DNA of 64,000 nucleotides from Limanda limanda (Eukaryota > Chordata > Actinopteri > Pleuronectiformes > Pleuronectidae): assembly GCF_963576545.1 (NCBI RefSeq), contig NC_083653.1, positions 20,495,639 to 20,559,638 on the forward strand, in the 5' to 3' direction. Below the pieces are notes generated by a model. That model made no database searches. It was not told the DNA's origin and worked only from the letters and a program-made list of their open reading frames with translations. Below are positions 9,892-22,151 of this stretch, piece by piece. How positions within the stretch are numbered: the first letter of the stretch is position 1; each line of letters starts with the position of its first letter. The position numbers were made by a program, and so were the translations under genes.

Positions 9892-9964
9892 TGCCCCGTG
9901 TGAGGGTTGAACTCACGACCTTCAGATTATGAGACTGACGCGCTGCCTACTGCGCCAACGAGGC
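9892..9964 (-). tRNA. tRNA-Met-CAT: tRNA-Met (CAT), consensus copy
   Basis: Consensus gene. Its upstream TATA-like region is altered (TTTAAATTAGAGG instead of TTTAAAAGTAGAGG on the plus strand). Confidence 0.97.
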
Positions 9965-10431
9965 CAATGGTACAGAGAAAATATGTGAGAAAAAAAAACG
10001 ATATTTAAATTAGAGGAAATATGAAGGACTACTTGTCAGTCAAATAACCATACGCATCCAACGTCTGAAAATTCGGGATACATGTGTGTATTCTAGAACA
10101 TTGCTGTCCCGTACTAGGTCCAAATAGTCCAAATGTTATGTACCAAGCCATTCGGACAAAACCGATGGTTGCTGTCAAAACTTTGAATAATCCAGAACAA
10201 GAGTCATATGACATATCAGTGTTTGTAAATTGATTTTGAACCAGTTAACAATGAGCATAATAAATCAATGATCTTAATCCTCTTGGAGCAGGGTGGGGTT
10301 AACAGCCCATGTGGACTTTACTGCAAACGACAGAACCAACACCAGTGTGCTTTAGACTAGAAGGAGGCTATGGACATAGCAATCAATATACCCACACTTG
10401 AGATGTAAATCATTGGCTAAAGATACTCTGT

Positions 10432-10502
10432 TGCATTAGCCGGGAATCGAACCCGGGCCTCCCGCGTGGCAGGCGAGAATTCTACCACTGAACCACCAAT
10501 GC
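10432..10502 (-). tRNA. tRNA-Gly-GCC: tRNA-Gly (GCC), consensus copy
   Basis: Consensus gene. The spacer downstream in transcription carries the 5-bp deletion (CATATGACAT in place of CATACAAGATGACAT) that marks the 1,296-bp subfamily. Confidence 0.97.
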
Positions 10503-11187
10503 TTGTACATGCCTTTTTACGATTTGGATTTTTCGAAAAACGCACTCTTACAGGAACCCTATGGCCTGCCAGGACAATTTATCGGATGTTTAAACCACTT
10601 CACAGACCCCTAGGAAGTTTTGGAATGACAATAAATCTTCCTGAATCTGAAATCTTGAATCTTAGAAAGTTACTCTGTTGTGGGGCTAACAGCCCATGTG
10701 GACTTTACTGCAAACGACAGAACCAATACCAGAGAGCCTTTTTTTACGATTTTGAATTTTCCAAAACGCACTCTTAAGGGACCCCAATGCCCTGCCAGGA
10801 CAATTTATCTGATGTTTAAACCACTTCAAAGACCCCTAAGAAGTTTTGGAATGACAATAAATCTTCCTGAATCTGAAATCTTGAATGTCAGAAAGTTTAT
10901 CACTTGTCCAGGTTATGGCAGCTATGGGTGTGCAGAGGCTCTGTCTGCATTCCTGTCAATCTCGATTTTCTGCACATAGCAAAGAAGCACCACATGGTTT
11001 GGCCTGCTTTTCACCAGAAATGCAAAACTACTCTTTCATTTCTACAGTGGGAACCAGAAATGCATGTGCCTTCATTCCTCTTTAGTGTCTCCACAGTTTC
11101 CCGTCCTTTCCAACTGCACCCTCTATGGAATACACAGTGTAAATGACTTGTTGCAAGGTCGCTCAAAACCTCATGTAAAAAGGCACA

Positions 11188-11260
11188 TGCCCCGTGTGAG
11201 GGTTGAACTCACGACCTTCAGATTATGAGACTGACGCGCTGCCTACTGCGCCAACGAGGC
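11188..11260 (-). tRNA. tRNA-Met-CAT: tRNA-Met (CAT), consensus copy
   Basis: Consensus gene with the same altered upstream region as the copy at 9892; the two units are near-identical tandem neighbours 1,296 bp apart. Confidence 0.97.
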
Positions 11261-11727
11261 CAATGGTACAGAGAAAATATGTGAGAAAAAAAAACGATAT
11301 TTAAATTAGAGGAAATATGAAGGACTACTTGTCAGTCAAATAACCATACGCATCCAACGTCTGAAAATTCGGGATACATGTGTGTATTCTAGAACATTGC
11401 TGTCCCGTACTAGGTCCAAATAGTCCAAATGTTATGTACCAAGCCATTCGGACAAAACCGATGGTTGCTGTCAAAACTTTGAATAATCCAGAACAAGAGT
11501 CATATGACAAATCAGTGTTTGTAAATTGATTTTGAACCAGTTAACAATGAGCATAATAAATCAATGATCTTAATCCTCTTGGAGCAGGGTGGGGTTAACA
11601 GCCCATGTGGACTTTACTGCAAACGACAGAACCAACACCAGTGTGCTTTAGACTAGAAGGAGGCTATGGACATAGCAATCAATATACCCACACTTGAGAT
11701 GTAAATCATTGGCTAAAGATACTCTGT

Positions 11728-11798
11728 TGCATTAGCCGGGAATCGAACCCGGGCCTCCCGCGTGGCAGGCGAGAATTCTACCACTGAACCACCAATGC
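11728..11798 (-). tRNA. tRNA-Gly-GCC: tRNA-Gly (GCC), consensus copy
   Basis: Consensus gene in the 1,296-bp subfamily. Confidence 0.97.
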
Positions 11799-12483
11799 TT
11801 GTACATGCCTTTTTACGATTTGGATTTTTCGAAAAACGCACTCTTACAGGAACCCTATGGCCTGCCAGGACAATTTATCGGATGTTTAAACCACTTCACA
11901 GACCCCTAGGAAGTTTTGGAATGACAATAAATCTTCCTGAATCTGAAATCTTGAATCTTAGAAAGTTACTCTGTTGTGGGGCTAACAGCCCATGTGGACT
12001 TTACTGCAAACGACAGAACCAATACCAGAGAGCCTTTTTTTACGATTTTGAATTTTCCAAAACGCACTCTTAAGGGACCCCAATGCCCTGCCAGGACAAT
12101 TTATCTGATGTTTAAACCACTTCAAAGACCCCTAAGAAGTTTTGGAATGACAATAAATCTTCCTGAATCTGAAATCTTGAATGTCAGAAAGTTTATCACT
12201 TGTCCAGGTTATGGCAGCTATGGGTGTGCAGAGGCTCTGTCTGCATTCCTGTCAATCTCGATTTTCTGCACATAGCAAAGAAGCACCACATGGTTTGGCC
12301 TGCTTTTCACCAGAAATGCAAAACTACTCTTTCATTTCTACAGTGGGAACCAGAAATGCATGTGCCTTCATTCCTCTTTAGTGTCTCCACAGTTTCCCGT
12401 CCTTTCCAACTGCACCCTCTATGGAATACACAGTGTAAATGACTTGTTGCAAGGTCGCTCAAAACCTCATGTAAAAAGGCACA

Positions 12484-12556
12484 TGCCCCGTGTGAGGGTT
12501 GAACTCACAACCTTCAGATTATGAGACTGACGCGCTGCCTACTGCGCCAACGAGGC
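12484..12556 (-). tRNA. tRNA-Met-CAT: tRNA-Met (CAT); U48 variant
   Basis: C48 in the variable loop is changed to T, which alters the G15-C48 Levitt pair to G15-U48. Stems are otherwise complete. Confidence 0.94.
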
Positions 12557-13024
12557 CAATGGTACAGAGAAAATATGTGAGAAAAAAAAACGATATTTAA
12601 AAGTAGAGGAAATATGAAGGACTACTTGTCAGTCAAATAACCATACGCATCCAACGTCTGAAAATTCGGGATACATGTGTGTATTCTAGAACATTGCTGT
12701 CCCGTACTAGGTCCAAATAGTCCAAATGTTATGTACCAAGCCATTCGGACAAAACCGATGGTTGCTGTCAAAACTTTGAATAATCCAGAACAAGAGTCAT
12801 ATGACATATCAGTGTTTGTAAATTGATTTTGAACCAGTTAACAATGAGCATAATAAATCAATGATCTTAATCCTCTTGGAGCAGGGTGGGGTTAACAGCC
12901 CATGTGGACTTTACTGCAAACGACAGAACCAACACCAGTGTGCTTTAGACTAGAAGGAGGCTATGGACATAGCAATCAATATACCCACACTTGAGATGTA
13001 AATCATTGGCTAAAGATACTCTGT

Positions 13025-13095
13025 TGCATTAGCCGGGAATCGAACCCGGGCCTCCCGCGTGGCAGGCGAGAATTCTACCACTGAACCACCAATGC
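13025..13095 (-). tRNA. tRNA-Gly-GCC: tRNA-Gly (GCC), consensus copy
   Basis: Consensus gene. Confidence 0.97.
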
Positions 13096-13780
13096 TTGTA
13101 CATGCCTTTTTACGATTTGGATTTTTCGAAAAACGCACTCTTACAGGAACCCTATGGCCTGCCAGGACAATTTATCGGATGTTTAAACCACTTCACAGAC
13201 CCCTAGGAAGTTTTGGAATGACAATAAATCTTCCTGAATCTGAAATCTTGAATCTTAGAAAGTTACTCTGTTGTGGGGCTAACAGCCCATGTGGACTTTA
13301 CTGCAAACGACAGAACCAATACCAGAGAGCCTTTTTTTACGATTTTGAATTTTCCAAAACGCACTCTTAAGGGACCCCAATGCCCTGCCAGGACAATTTA
13401 TCTGATGTTTAAACCACTTCAAAGACCCCTAAGAAGTTTTGGAATGACAATAAATCTTCCTGAATCTGAAATCTTGAATGTCAGAAAGTTTATCACTTGT
13501 CCAGGTTATGGCAGCTATGGGTGTGCAGAGGCTCTGTCTGCATTCCTGTCAATCTCGATTTTCTGCACATAGCAAAGAAGCACCACATGGTTTGGCCTGC
13601 TTTTCACCAGAAATGCAAAACTACTCTTTCATTTCTACAGTGGGAACCAGAAATGCATGTGCCTTCATTCCTCTTTAGTGTCTCCACAGTTTCCCGTCCT
13701 TTCCAACTGCACCCTCTATGGAATACACAGTGTAAATGACTTGTTGCAAGGTCGCTCAAAACCTCATGTAAAAAGGCACA

Positions 13781-13853
13781 TGCCCCGTGTGAGGGTTGAA
13801 CTCACAACCTTCAGATTATGAGACTGACGCGCTGCCTACTGCGCCAACGAGGC
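13781..13853 (-). tRNA. tRNA-Met-CAT: tRNA-Met (CAT); U48 variant
   Basis: Same C48-to-T change as its neighbour at 12484; the two units are 1,297 bp apart. Confidence 0.94.
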
Positions 13854-14321
13854 CAATGGTACAGAGAAAATATGTGAGAAAAAAAAACGATATTTAAAAG
13901 TAGAGGAAATATGAAGGACTACTTGTCAGTCAAATAACCATACGCATCCAACGTCTGAAAATTCGGGATACATGTGTGTATTCTAGAACATTGCTGTCCC
14001 GTACTAGGTCCAAATAGTCCAAATGTTATGTACCAAGCCATTCGGACAAAACCGATGGTTGCTGTCAAAACTTTGAATAATCCAGAACAAGAGTCATATG
14101 ACATATCAGTGTTTGTAAATTGATTTTGAACCAGTTAACAATGAGCATAATAAATCAATGATCTTAATCCTCTTGGAGCAGGGTGGGGTTAACAGCCCAT
14201 GTGGACTTTACTGCAAACGACAGAACCAACACCAGTGTGCTTTAGACTAGAAGGAGGCTATGGACATAGCAATCAATATACCCACACTTGAGATGTAAAT
14301 CATTGGCTAAAGATACTCTGT

Positions 14322-14392
14322 TGCATTAGCCGGGAATCGAACCCGGGCCTCCCGCGTGGCAGGCGAGAATTCTACCACTGAACCACCAATGC
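14322..14392 (-). tRNA. tRNA-Gly-GCC: tRNA-Gly (GCC), consensus copy
   Basis: Consensus gene; lies inside the second copy of the 12,098-bp duplication and corresponds to 2224. Confidence 0.97.
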
Positions 14393-15061
14393 TTGTACAT
14401 GCCTTTTTACGATTTGGATTTTTCGAAAAACGCACTCTTACAGGAACCCTATGGCCTGCCAGGACAATTTATCGGATGTTTAAACCACTTCACAGACCCC
14501 TAGGAAGTTTTGGAATGACAATAATTCTTCCTGAATCTGAAATCTTGAATCTTAGAAAGTTACTCTGTTGTGGGGCTAACAGCCCATGTGGACTTTACTG
14601 CAAACGACAGAACCAATACCAGAGAGCCTTTTTTTACGATTTTGAATTTTCCAAAACGCACTCTTAAGGGACCCCAATGCCCTGCCAGGACAATTTATCT
14701 GATGTTTAAACCACTTCAAAGACCCCTAAGAAGTTTTGGAATGACAATAAATCTTCCTGAATCTGAAATCTTGAATGTCAGAAAGTTGATCACTTGTCCA
14801 GGTTATGTCAGCTATGGGTGTGCAGAGGCTCTGTCTGCATTCCTGTCAATCTCGATTTTCTGCACATAGCAAAGAAGTATCACATGGTTTGGCCTGCTTT
14901 TCACCAGAAATGCAAAACTACTCTTTCATTTCTACAGTGGGAACCAGAAATGCATGTGCCTTCATTCCTCTTTAGTGTCTCCACAGTTTCCCGTCCTTTC
15001 CAACTGCACAGTGTAAATGACTTGTTGCAAGGTCACTCAAAACCTCATGTAAAAAGGCACG

Positions 15062-15134
15062 TGCCCCGTGTGAGGGTTGAACTCACAACCTTCAGATTAT
15101 GAGACTGACGCGCTGCCTACTGCGCCAATGAGGC
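15062..15134 (-). tRNA. tRNA-Met-CAT: tRNA-Met (CAT); A6 and U48 variant
   Basis: Combines the A6-C67 acceptor mismatch of the copy at 2964 with the U48 change otherwise seen only in its array neighbours at 12484 and 13781. This mosaic suggests local gene conversion after the block duplication. Confidence 0.92.
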
Positions 15135-15607
15135 AAATGGTACAGAGAAAATATGTGAGAAAAAAAACCGATATTTAAAAGTAGAGGAAATATGAAGGAC
15201 TACTTGTCAGTCAAATAACCATACGCATCCAACGTCTGAAAATTCGAGATACATGTGTGTATTCTAGAAAATTGCTGTCCCGTACTGGGTCCAAATAGTC
15301 CAAATGTTATGTACCAAGCCATTCGGACAAAACCGATGGTTGCTGTCAAAACTTTGAATAATCCAGAACAAGAGTCATACAAGATGACATATCAGTGTTT
15401 GTAAATTGATTTTGAACCAGTTAACAATGAGCATAATAAATCAATGATCTTAATCCTCTTGGAGCAGGGTGGGGTTAACAGCCCATGTGGACTTTACTGC
15501 AAACGACAGAACCAACACCAGTGTGCTTTAGACTAGAAGGAGGCTATGGACATAGCAATCAATATACCCACACTTGAGATGTAAATCATTGGCTAAAGAT
15601 ACTCCGT

Positions 15608-15678
15608 TGCATTAGCCGGGAATCGAACCCGGGCCTCCCGCGTGGCAGGCAAGAATTCTACCACTGAACCACCAATGC
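15608..15678 (-). tRNA. tRNA-Gly-GCC: tRNA-Gly (GCC); U29 variant
   Basis: U29-G41 wobble in the anticodon stem, as in its duplicate at 3510. Confidence 0.96.
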
Positions 15679-16363
15679 TTGTACATGCCTTTTTACGATT
15701 TGGATTTTTCAAAAAATGCACTCTTACAGGAACCTTTTGGCCTGCCAGGACAATTTATCGGATGTTTAAACCACTTCACAGACCCCTAGGAAGTTTTGGA
15801 ATGACAATAAATCTTCCTGAATCTGAAATCTTGAATCTTAGAAAGTTACTCTGTTGTGGGGCTAACAGCCCATGTGGACTTTACTGCAAACGACAGAACC
15901 AATACCAGAGAGCCTTTTTTTACGATTTAGAATTTTCCAAAACGCACTCTTAAGGGACCCCAATGCCCTGCCAGGACAAGTTATCTGATGTTTAAACCAC
16001 TTCAAAGACCCCTAAGAAGTTTTGGAATGACAATAAATCTTCCTGAATCTGAAATCTTGAATGTCAGAAAGTTTATCACTTGTCCAGGTTATGTCAGCTA
16101 TGGGTGTGCAGAGGCTCTGTCTGCATTCCTGTCAATCTCGATTTTCTGCACATAGCAAAGAAGCACCACATGGTTTGGCCTGCTTTTCACCAGAAATGCA
16201 AAACTACTCTTTCATTTCTACAGTGGGAACCAGAAATGCATGTGCCTTCATTCCTCTTTAGTGTCTCCACAGTTTCCCGTCCTTTCCAACTGCACCCTCT
16301 ATGGAATACACAGTGTAAATGACTTGTTGCAAGGTCGCTCAAAACCTCATGTAAAAAGGCACA

Positions 16364-16436
16364 TGCCCCGTGTGAGGGTTGAACTCACGACCTTCAGATT
16401 ATGAGACTGACGCGCTGCCTACTGCGCCAACGAGGC
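16364..16436 (-). tRNA. tRNA-Met-CAT: tRNA-Met (CAT), consensus copy
   Basis: Consensus gene, duplicate of 4266. Confidence 0.97.
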
Positions 16437-16909
16437 CAATGGTACAGAGAAAATATGTGAGAAAAAAAAACGATATTTAAAAGTAGAGGAAATATGAAGG
16501 ACTACTTGTCAGTCAAATAACCATACGCATCCAACGTCTGAAAATTCGGGATACATGTGTGTATTCTAGAACATTGCTGTCCCGTACTAGGTCCAAATAG
16601 TCCAAATGTTATGTACCAAGCCATTCGGACAAAACCGATGGTTGCTGTCAAAACTTTGAATAATCCAGAACAAGAGTCATACAAGATGACATATCAGTGT
16701 TTGTAAATTGATTTTGAACCAGTTAACAATGAGCATAATAAATCAATGATCTTAATCCTCTTGGAGCAGGGTGGGGTTAACAGCCCATGTGGACTTTACT
16801 GCAAACGACAGAACCAACACCAGTGTGCTTTAGACTAGAAGGAGGCTATGGACATAGCAATCAATATACCCACACTTGAGATGTAAATCATTGGCTAAAG
16901 ATACTCTGT

Positions 16910-16980
16910 TGCATTAGCCGGGAATCGAACCCGGGCCTCCCGCGTGGCAGGCGAGAATTCTACCACTGAACCACCAATGC
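16910..16980 (-). tRNA. tRNA-Gly-GCC: tRNA-Gly (GCC), consensus copy
   Basis: Consensus gene, duplicate of 4812. Confidence 0.97.
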
Positions 16981-17665
16981 TTGTACATGCCTTTTTACGA
17001 TTTGGATTTTTCGAAAAACGCACTCTTACAGGAACCCTATGGCCTGCCAGGACAATTTATCGGATGTTTAAACCACTTCACAGACCCCTAGGAAGTTTTG
17101 GAATGACAATAAATCTTCCTGAATCTGAAATCTTGAATCTTAGAAAGTTACTCTGTTGTGGGGCTAACAGCCCATGTGGACTTTACTGCAAACGACAGAA
17201 CCAATACCAGAGAGCCTTTTTTTACGATTTTGAATTTTTCAAAACGCACTCTTAAGGGACCCCAATGCCCTGCCAGGACAATTTATCTGATGTTTAAACC
17301 ACTTCAAAGACCCCTAAGAAGTTTTGGAATGACAATAAATCTTCCTGAATCTGAAATCTTGAATGTCAGAAAGTTTATCACTTGTCCAGGTTATGTCAGC
17401 TATGGGTGTGCAGAGGCTCTGTCTGCATTCCTGTCAATCTCGATTTTCTGCACATAGCAAAGAAGCATCACATGGTTTGGCCTGCTTTTCACCAGAAATG
17501 CAAAACTACTCTTTCATTTCTACAGTGGGAACCAGAAATGCATGTGCCTTCATTCCTCTTTAGTGTCTCCACAGTTTCCCGTCCTTTCCAACTGCACCCT
17601 CTATGGAATACACAGTGTAAATGACTTGTTGCAAGGTCGCTCAAAACCTCATGTAAAAAGGCACA

Positions 17666-17738
17666 TGCCTTGTGTGAGGGTTGAACTCACGACCTTCAGA
17701 TTATGAGACTGACGCGCTGCCTACTGCGCCAAGGAGGC
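17666..17738 (-). tRNA. tRNA-Met-CAT: tRNA-Met (CAT), degenerate acceptor stem
   Basis: Same two acceptor mismatches (5-68 and 6-67) as the copy at 5568, from which it is a block duplicate. Probable pseudogene. Confidence 0.8.
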
Positions 17739-18211
17739 CAATGGTACAGAGAAAATATGTGAGAAAAAAAAACGATATTTAAAAGTAGAGGAAATATGAA
17801 GGACTACTTGTCAGTCAAATAACCATACGCATCCAACGTCTGAAAATTCGGGATACATGTGTGTATTCTAGAACATTGCTGTCCCGTACTAGGTCCAAAT
17901 AGTCCAAATGTTATGTACCAAGCCATTCGGACAAAACCGATGGTTGCTGTCAAAACTTTGAATAATCCAGAACAAGAGTCATACAAGATGACATATCAGT
18001 GTTTGTAAATTGATTTTGAACCAGTTAACAATGAGCATAATAAATCAATGATCTTAATCCTCTTGGAGCAGGGTGGGGTTAACAGCCCATGTGGACTTTA
18101 CTGCAAACGACAGAACCAACACCAGTGTGCTTTAGACTAGAAGGAGGCTATGGACATAGCAATCAATATACCCACACTTGAGATGTAAATCATTGGCTAA
18201 AGATACTCTGT

Positions 18212-18282
18212 TGCATTAGCCGGGAATCGAACCCGGGCCTCCCGCGTGGCAGGCGAGAATTCTACCACTGAACCATCAATGC
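18212..18282 (-). tRNA. tRNA-Gly-GCC: tRNA-Gly (GCC); A7 variant
   Basis: A7-C66 mismatch, duplicate of 6114. Confidence 0.93.
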
Positions 18283-18582
18283 TTGTACATGCCTTTTTAC
18301 GATTTGGATTTTTCGAAAAACGCACTCTTACAGGAACCCTATGGCCTGCCAGGACAATTTATCGGATGTTTAAACCACTTCACAGACCCCTAGGAAGTTT
18401 TGGAATGACAATAAATCTTCCTGAATCTGAAATCTTGAATCTTAGAAAGTTACTCTGTTGTGGGGCTAACAGCCCATGTGGACTTTACTGCAAACGACAG
18501 AACCAATACCAGAGAGCCTTTTTTTACGATTTAGAATTTTCCAAAACGCACTCTTAAGGGACCCCAATGCCCTGCCAGGACA

Positions 18583-19000
18583 ATTTATCTGATGTTTAAA
18601 CCACTTCAAAGACCCCTAAGAAGTTTTGGAATGACAATAAATCTTCCTGAATCTGAAATCTTGAATCTCAGAAAGTTGATCACTTGTCCAGGTTATGTCA
18701 GCTATGGGTGTGCAGAGGCTCTGTTTGCATTCCTGTCAATCTCGATTTTCTGCACATAGCAAAGAAGCACCACATGGTTTGGCCTGCTTTTCACCAGAAA
18801 TGCAAAACTACTCTTTCATTTCTACAGTGGGAACCAGAAATGCATGTGCCTTCATTCCTCTTTAGTGTCTCCACAGTTTCCCGTCCTTTCCAACTGCACA
18901 GTGTAAATGACTTGTTGCAACCAATACCAGAGAGCCTTTTTTTACGATTTTGAATTTTCCAAAACGCACTCTTAAGGGACCCCAATGCCCTGCCAGGACA
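18583..19000. repeat. Second short 418-bp unit without tRNA genes
   Basis: Duplicate of the tRNA-less unit at 6485-6902, with the same joint at 18919-18920. The identical breakpoint shows the deletion happened once and was copied by the 12,098-bp block duplication. Confidence 0.9.
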
Positions 19001-19385
19001 ATTTATCTGATGTTTAAACCACTTCAAAGACCCCTAAGAAGTTTTGGAATGACAATAAATCTTCCTGAATCTGAAATCTTGAATGTCAGAAAGTTTATCA
19101 CTTGTCCAGGTTATGTCAGCTATGGGTGTGCAGAGGCTCTGTCTGCATTCCCGTCAATCTCGATTTTCTGCACATAGCAAAGAAGCATCACATGGTTTGG
19201 CCTGCTTTTCACCAGAAATGCAAAACTACTCTTTCATTTCTACAGTGGGAACCAGAAATGCATGTGCCTTCATTCCTCTTTAGTGTCTCCACAGTTTCCC
19301 GTCCTTTCCAACTGCACCCTCTATGGAATACACAGTGTAAATGACTTGTTGCAAGGTCGCTCAAAACCTCATGTAAAAAGGCACA

Positions 19386-19458
19386 TGCCTTGTGTGAGGG
19401 TTGAACTCACGACCTTCAGATTATGAGACTGACGCGCTGCCTACTGCGCCAACGAGGC
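19386..19458 (-). tRNA. tRNA-Met-CAT: tRNA-Met (CAT); A68/A69 variant
   Basis: One C5-A68 acceptor mismatch, as in its duplicate at 7288. Confidence 0.9.
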
Positions 19459-19931
19459 CAATGGTACAGAGAAAATATGTGAGAAAAAAAAACGATATTT
19501 AAAAGTAGAGGAAATATGAAGGACTACTTGTCAGTCAAATAACCATACGCATCCAACGTCTGAAAATTCGGGATACATGTGTGTATTCTAGAACATTGCT
19601 GTCCCGTACTAGGTCCAAATAGTCCAAATGTTATGTACCAAGCCATTCGGACAAAACCGATGGTTGCTGTCAAAACTTTGAATAATCCAGAACAAGAGTC
19701 ATACAAGATGACATATCAGTGTTTGTAAATTGATTTTGAACCAGTTAACAATGAGCATAATAAATCAATGATCTTAATCCTCTTGGAGCAGGGTGGGGTT
19801 AACAGCCCATGTGGACTTTACTGCAAACGACAGAACCAACACCAGTGTGCTTTAGACTAGAAGGAGGCTATGGACATAGCAATCAATATACCCACACTTG
19901 AGATGTAAATCATTGGCTAAAGATACTCTGT

Positions 19932-20002
19932 TGAATTAGCCGGGAATCGAACCCGGGCCTCCCGCGTGGCAGGCGAGAATTCTACCACTGAACCATCAAT
20001 GC
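19932..20002 (-). tRNA. tRNA-Gly-GCC: tRNA-Gly (GCC), two acceptor mismatches
   Basis: C2-T71 and A7-C66 mismatches, as in its duplicate at 7834. Confidence 0.87.
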
Positions 20003-20165
20003 TTGTACATGCCTTTTTACGATTTGGATTTTTCGAAAAACGCACTCTTACAGGAACCCTATGGCCTGCCAGGACAATTTATCGGATGTTTAAACCACTT
20101 CACAGACCCCTAGGAAGTTTTGGAATGACAATAAATCTTCCTGAATCTGAAATCTTGAATCTTAG

Positions 20166-20233
20166 AAAGTTACTCTGTTGTGGGGCTAACAGCCCATGTG
20201 GACTTCACTCAAAACCTCATGTAAAAAGGCACA
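20166..20233. other. Recombinant joint between the hairpin linker and the Met 3' flank
   Basis: At 20205-20206 the linker sequence (CATGTGGACTT) is joined directly to the flank before tRNA-Met (CACTCAAAACC). About 454 bp is missing, including repeat copy b and the sequence after it, so the Met at 19386 and the Met at 20234 are only 848 bp apart. This joint also ends the match with the first copy of the 12,098-bp duplication (8107). Confidence 0.88.
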
Positions 20234-20306
20234 TTCCCCGTGTGAGGGTTGAACTCACGACCTTCAGATTATGAGACTGACGCGCTGCCTACTGCGCCAA
20301 TGAGGC
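20234..20306 (-). tRNA. tRNA-Met-CAT: tRNA-Met (CAT), two acceptor mismatches
   Basis: C72 is changed to A (G1-A72 mismatch at the stem end) and G6 to A (A6-C67 mismatch). Promoter boxes, anticodon and terminator are intact. Loss of the terminal pair next to the discriminator could impair processing or charging. Confidence 0.84.
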
Positions 20307-20779
20307 CAATGGTACAGAGAAAATATGTGAGAAAAAAAAACGATATTTAAAAGTAGAGGAAATATGAAGGACTACTTGTCAGTCAAATAACCATACACAT
20401 CCAACGTCTGAAAATTCGGGATACATGTGTGTATTCTAGAAAATTGCTGTCCCGTACTGGGTCCAAATAGTCCAAATGTTATGTACCAAGCCATTCGGAC
20501 AATACCGATGGTTGCTGTCAAAACTTTGAATAATCCAGAACAAGAGTCATACAAGATGACATATCAGTGTTTGTAAATTGATTTTGAACCAGTTAACAAT
20601 GAGCATAATAAATCAATGATCTTAATCCTCTTGGAGCAGGGTGGGGTTAACAGCCCATGTGGACTTTACTGCAAACGACAGAACCAACACCAGTGTGCTT
20701 TAGACTAGAAGGAGGCTATGGACATAGCAATCAATATACCCACACTTGAGATGTAAATCATTGGCTAAAGATACTCCGT

Positions 20780-20849
20780 TGCATTAGCCGGGAATCGAAC
20801 CCGGGCCTCCCGCGTGGCAGGCAAAATTCTACCACTGAACCACCAATGC
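20780..20849 (-). pseudogene. tRNA-Gly (GCC) pseudogene with internal T4
   Basis: This copy is 70 nt instead of 71. One base is missing at the start of the anticodon stem (GAATTTTGCC instead of GAATTCTTGCC in the transcript sense), so the stem loses a pair. The change also makes a TTTT run inside the gene (plus-strand AAAA at 20823-20826), which is a minimal pol III terminator. Transcripts would be expected to end before the anticodon. It is the only Gly copy in the window with an indel in the gene body. Confidence 0.85.
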
Positions 20850-21534
20850 TTGTACATGCCTTTTTACGATTTGGATTTTTCAAAAAATGCACTCTTACAG
20901 GAACCTTTTGGCCTGCCAGGACAATTTATCGGATGTTTAAACCACTTCACAGACCCCTAGGAAGTTTTGGAATGACAATAAATCTTCCTGAATCTGAAAT
21001 CTTGAATCTTAGAAAGTTACTCTGTTGTGGGGCTAACAGCCCATGTGGACTTTACTGCAAACGACAGAACCAATACCAGAGAGCCTTTTTTTACGATTTT
21101 GAATTTTCCAAAACGCACTCTTAAGGGACCCCAATGCCCTGCCAGGACAAGTTATCTGATGTTTAAACCACTTCAAAGACCCCTAAGAAGTTTTGGAATG
21201 ACAATAAATCTTCCTGAATCTGAAATCTTGAATGTCAGAAAGTTGATCACTTGTCCAGGTTATGTCAGCTATGGGTGTGCAGAGGCTCTGTCTGCATTCC
21301 TGTCAATCTCGATTTTCTGCACATAGCAAAGAAGCACCACATGGTTTGGCCTGCTTTTCACCAGAAATGCAAAACTACTCTTTCATTTCTACAGTGGGAA
21401 CCAGAAATGCATGTGCCTTCATTCCTCTTTAGTGTCTCCACAGTTTCCCGTCCTTTCCAACTGCACCCTCTATGGAATACACAGTGTAAATGACTTGTTG
21501 CAAGGTCGCTCAAAACCTCATGTAAAAAGGCACA

Positions 21535-21607
21535 TGCCCCGTGTGAGGGTTGAACTCACGACCTTCAGATTATGAGACTGACGCGCTGCCTACTGCGCCA
21601 ACGAGGC
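21535..21607 (-). tRNA. tRNA-Met-CAT: tRNA-Met (CAT), consensus copy
   Basis: Consensus gene. Confidence 0.97.
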
Positions 21608-22080
21608 CAATGGTACAGAGAAAATATGTGAGAAAAAAAAACGATATTTAAAAGTAGAGGAAATATGAAGGACTACTTGTCAGTCAAATAACCATACGCA
21701 TCCAACGTCTGAAAATTCGGGATACATGTGTGTATTCTAGAACATTGCTGTCCCGTACTGGGTCCAAATAGTCCAAATGTTATGTACCAAGCCATTCGGA
21801 CAAAACCGATGGTTGCTGTCAAAACTTTGAATAATCCAGAACAAGAGTCATACAAGATGACATATCAGTGTTTGTAAATTGATTTTGAACCAGTTAACAA
21901 TGAGCATAATAAATCAATGATCTTAATCCTCTTGGAGCAGGGTGGGGTTAACAGCCCATGTGGACTTTACTGCAAACGACAGAACCAACACCAGTGTGCT
22001 TTAGACTAGAAGGAGGCTATGGACATAGCAATCAATATACCCACACTTGAGATGTAAATCATTGGCTAAAGATACTCTGT

Positions 22081-22151
22081 TGCATTAGCCGGGAATCGAA
22101 CCCGGGCCTCCCGCGTGGCAGGCGAGAATTCTACCACTGAACCACCAATGC
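22081..22151 (-). tRNA. tRNA-Gly-GCC: tRNA-Gly (GCC), consensus copy
   Basis: Consensus gene. The flank 5' of the gene reads TTTTTGCG rather than TTTTTACG on the plus strand, a marker shared with units near 25761, 30969, 37479, 40083, 42461 and 52452. Confidence 0.97.

Larger units (their letters stand above)
14100..20205. repeat. Higher-order duplication D, copy 2
   Basis: Second copy of 2002-8107. It differs by few substitutions, among them the U48 change at 15062 acquired from its new neighbours. Confidence 0.9.
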
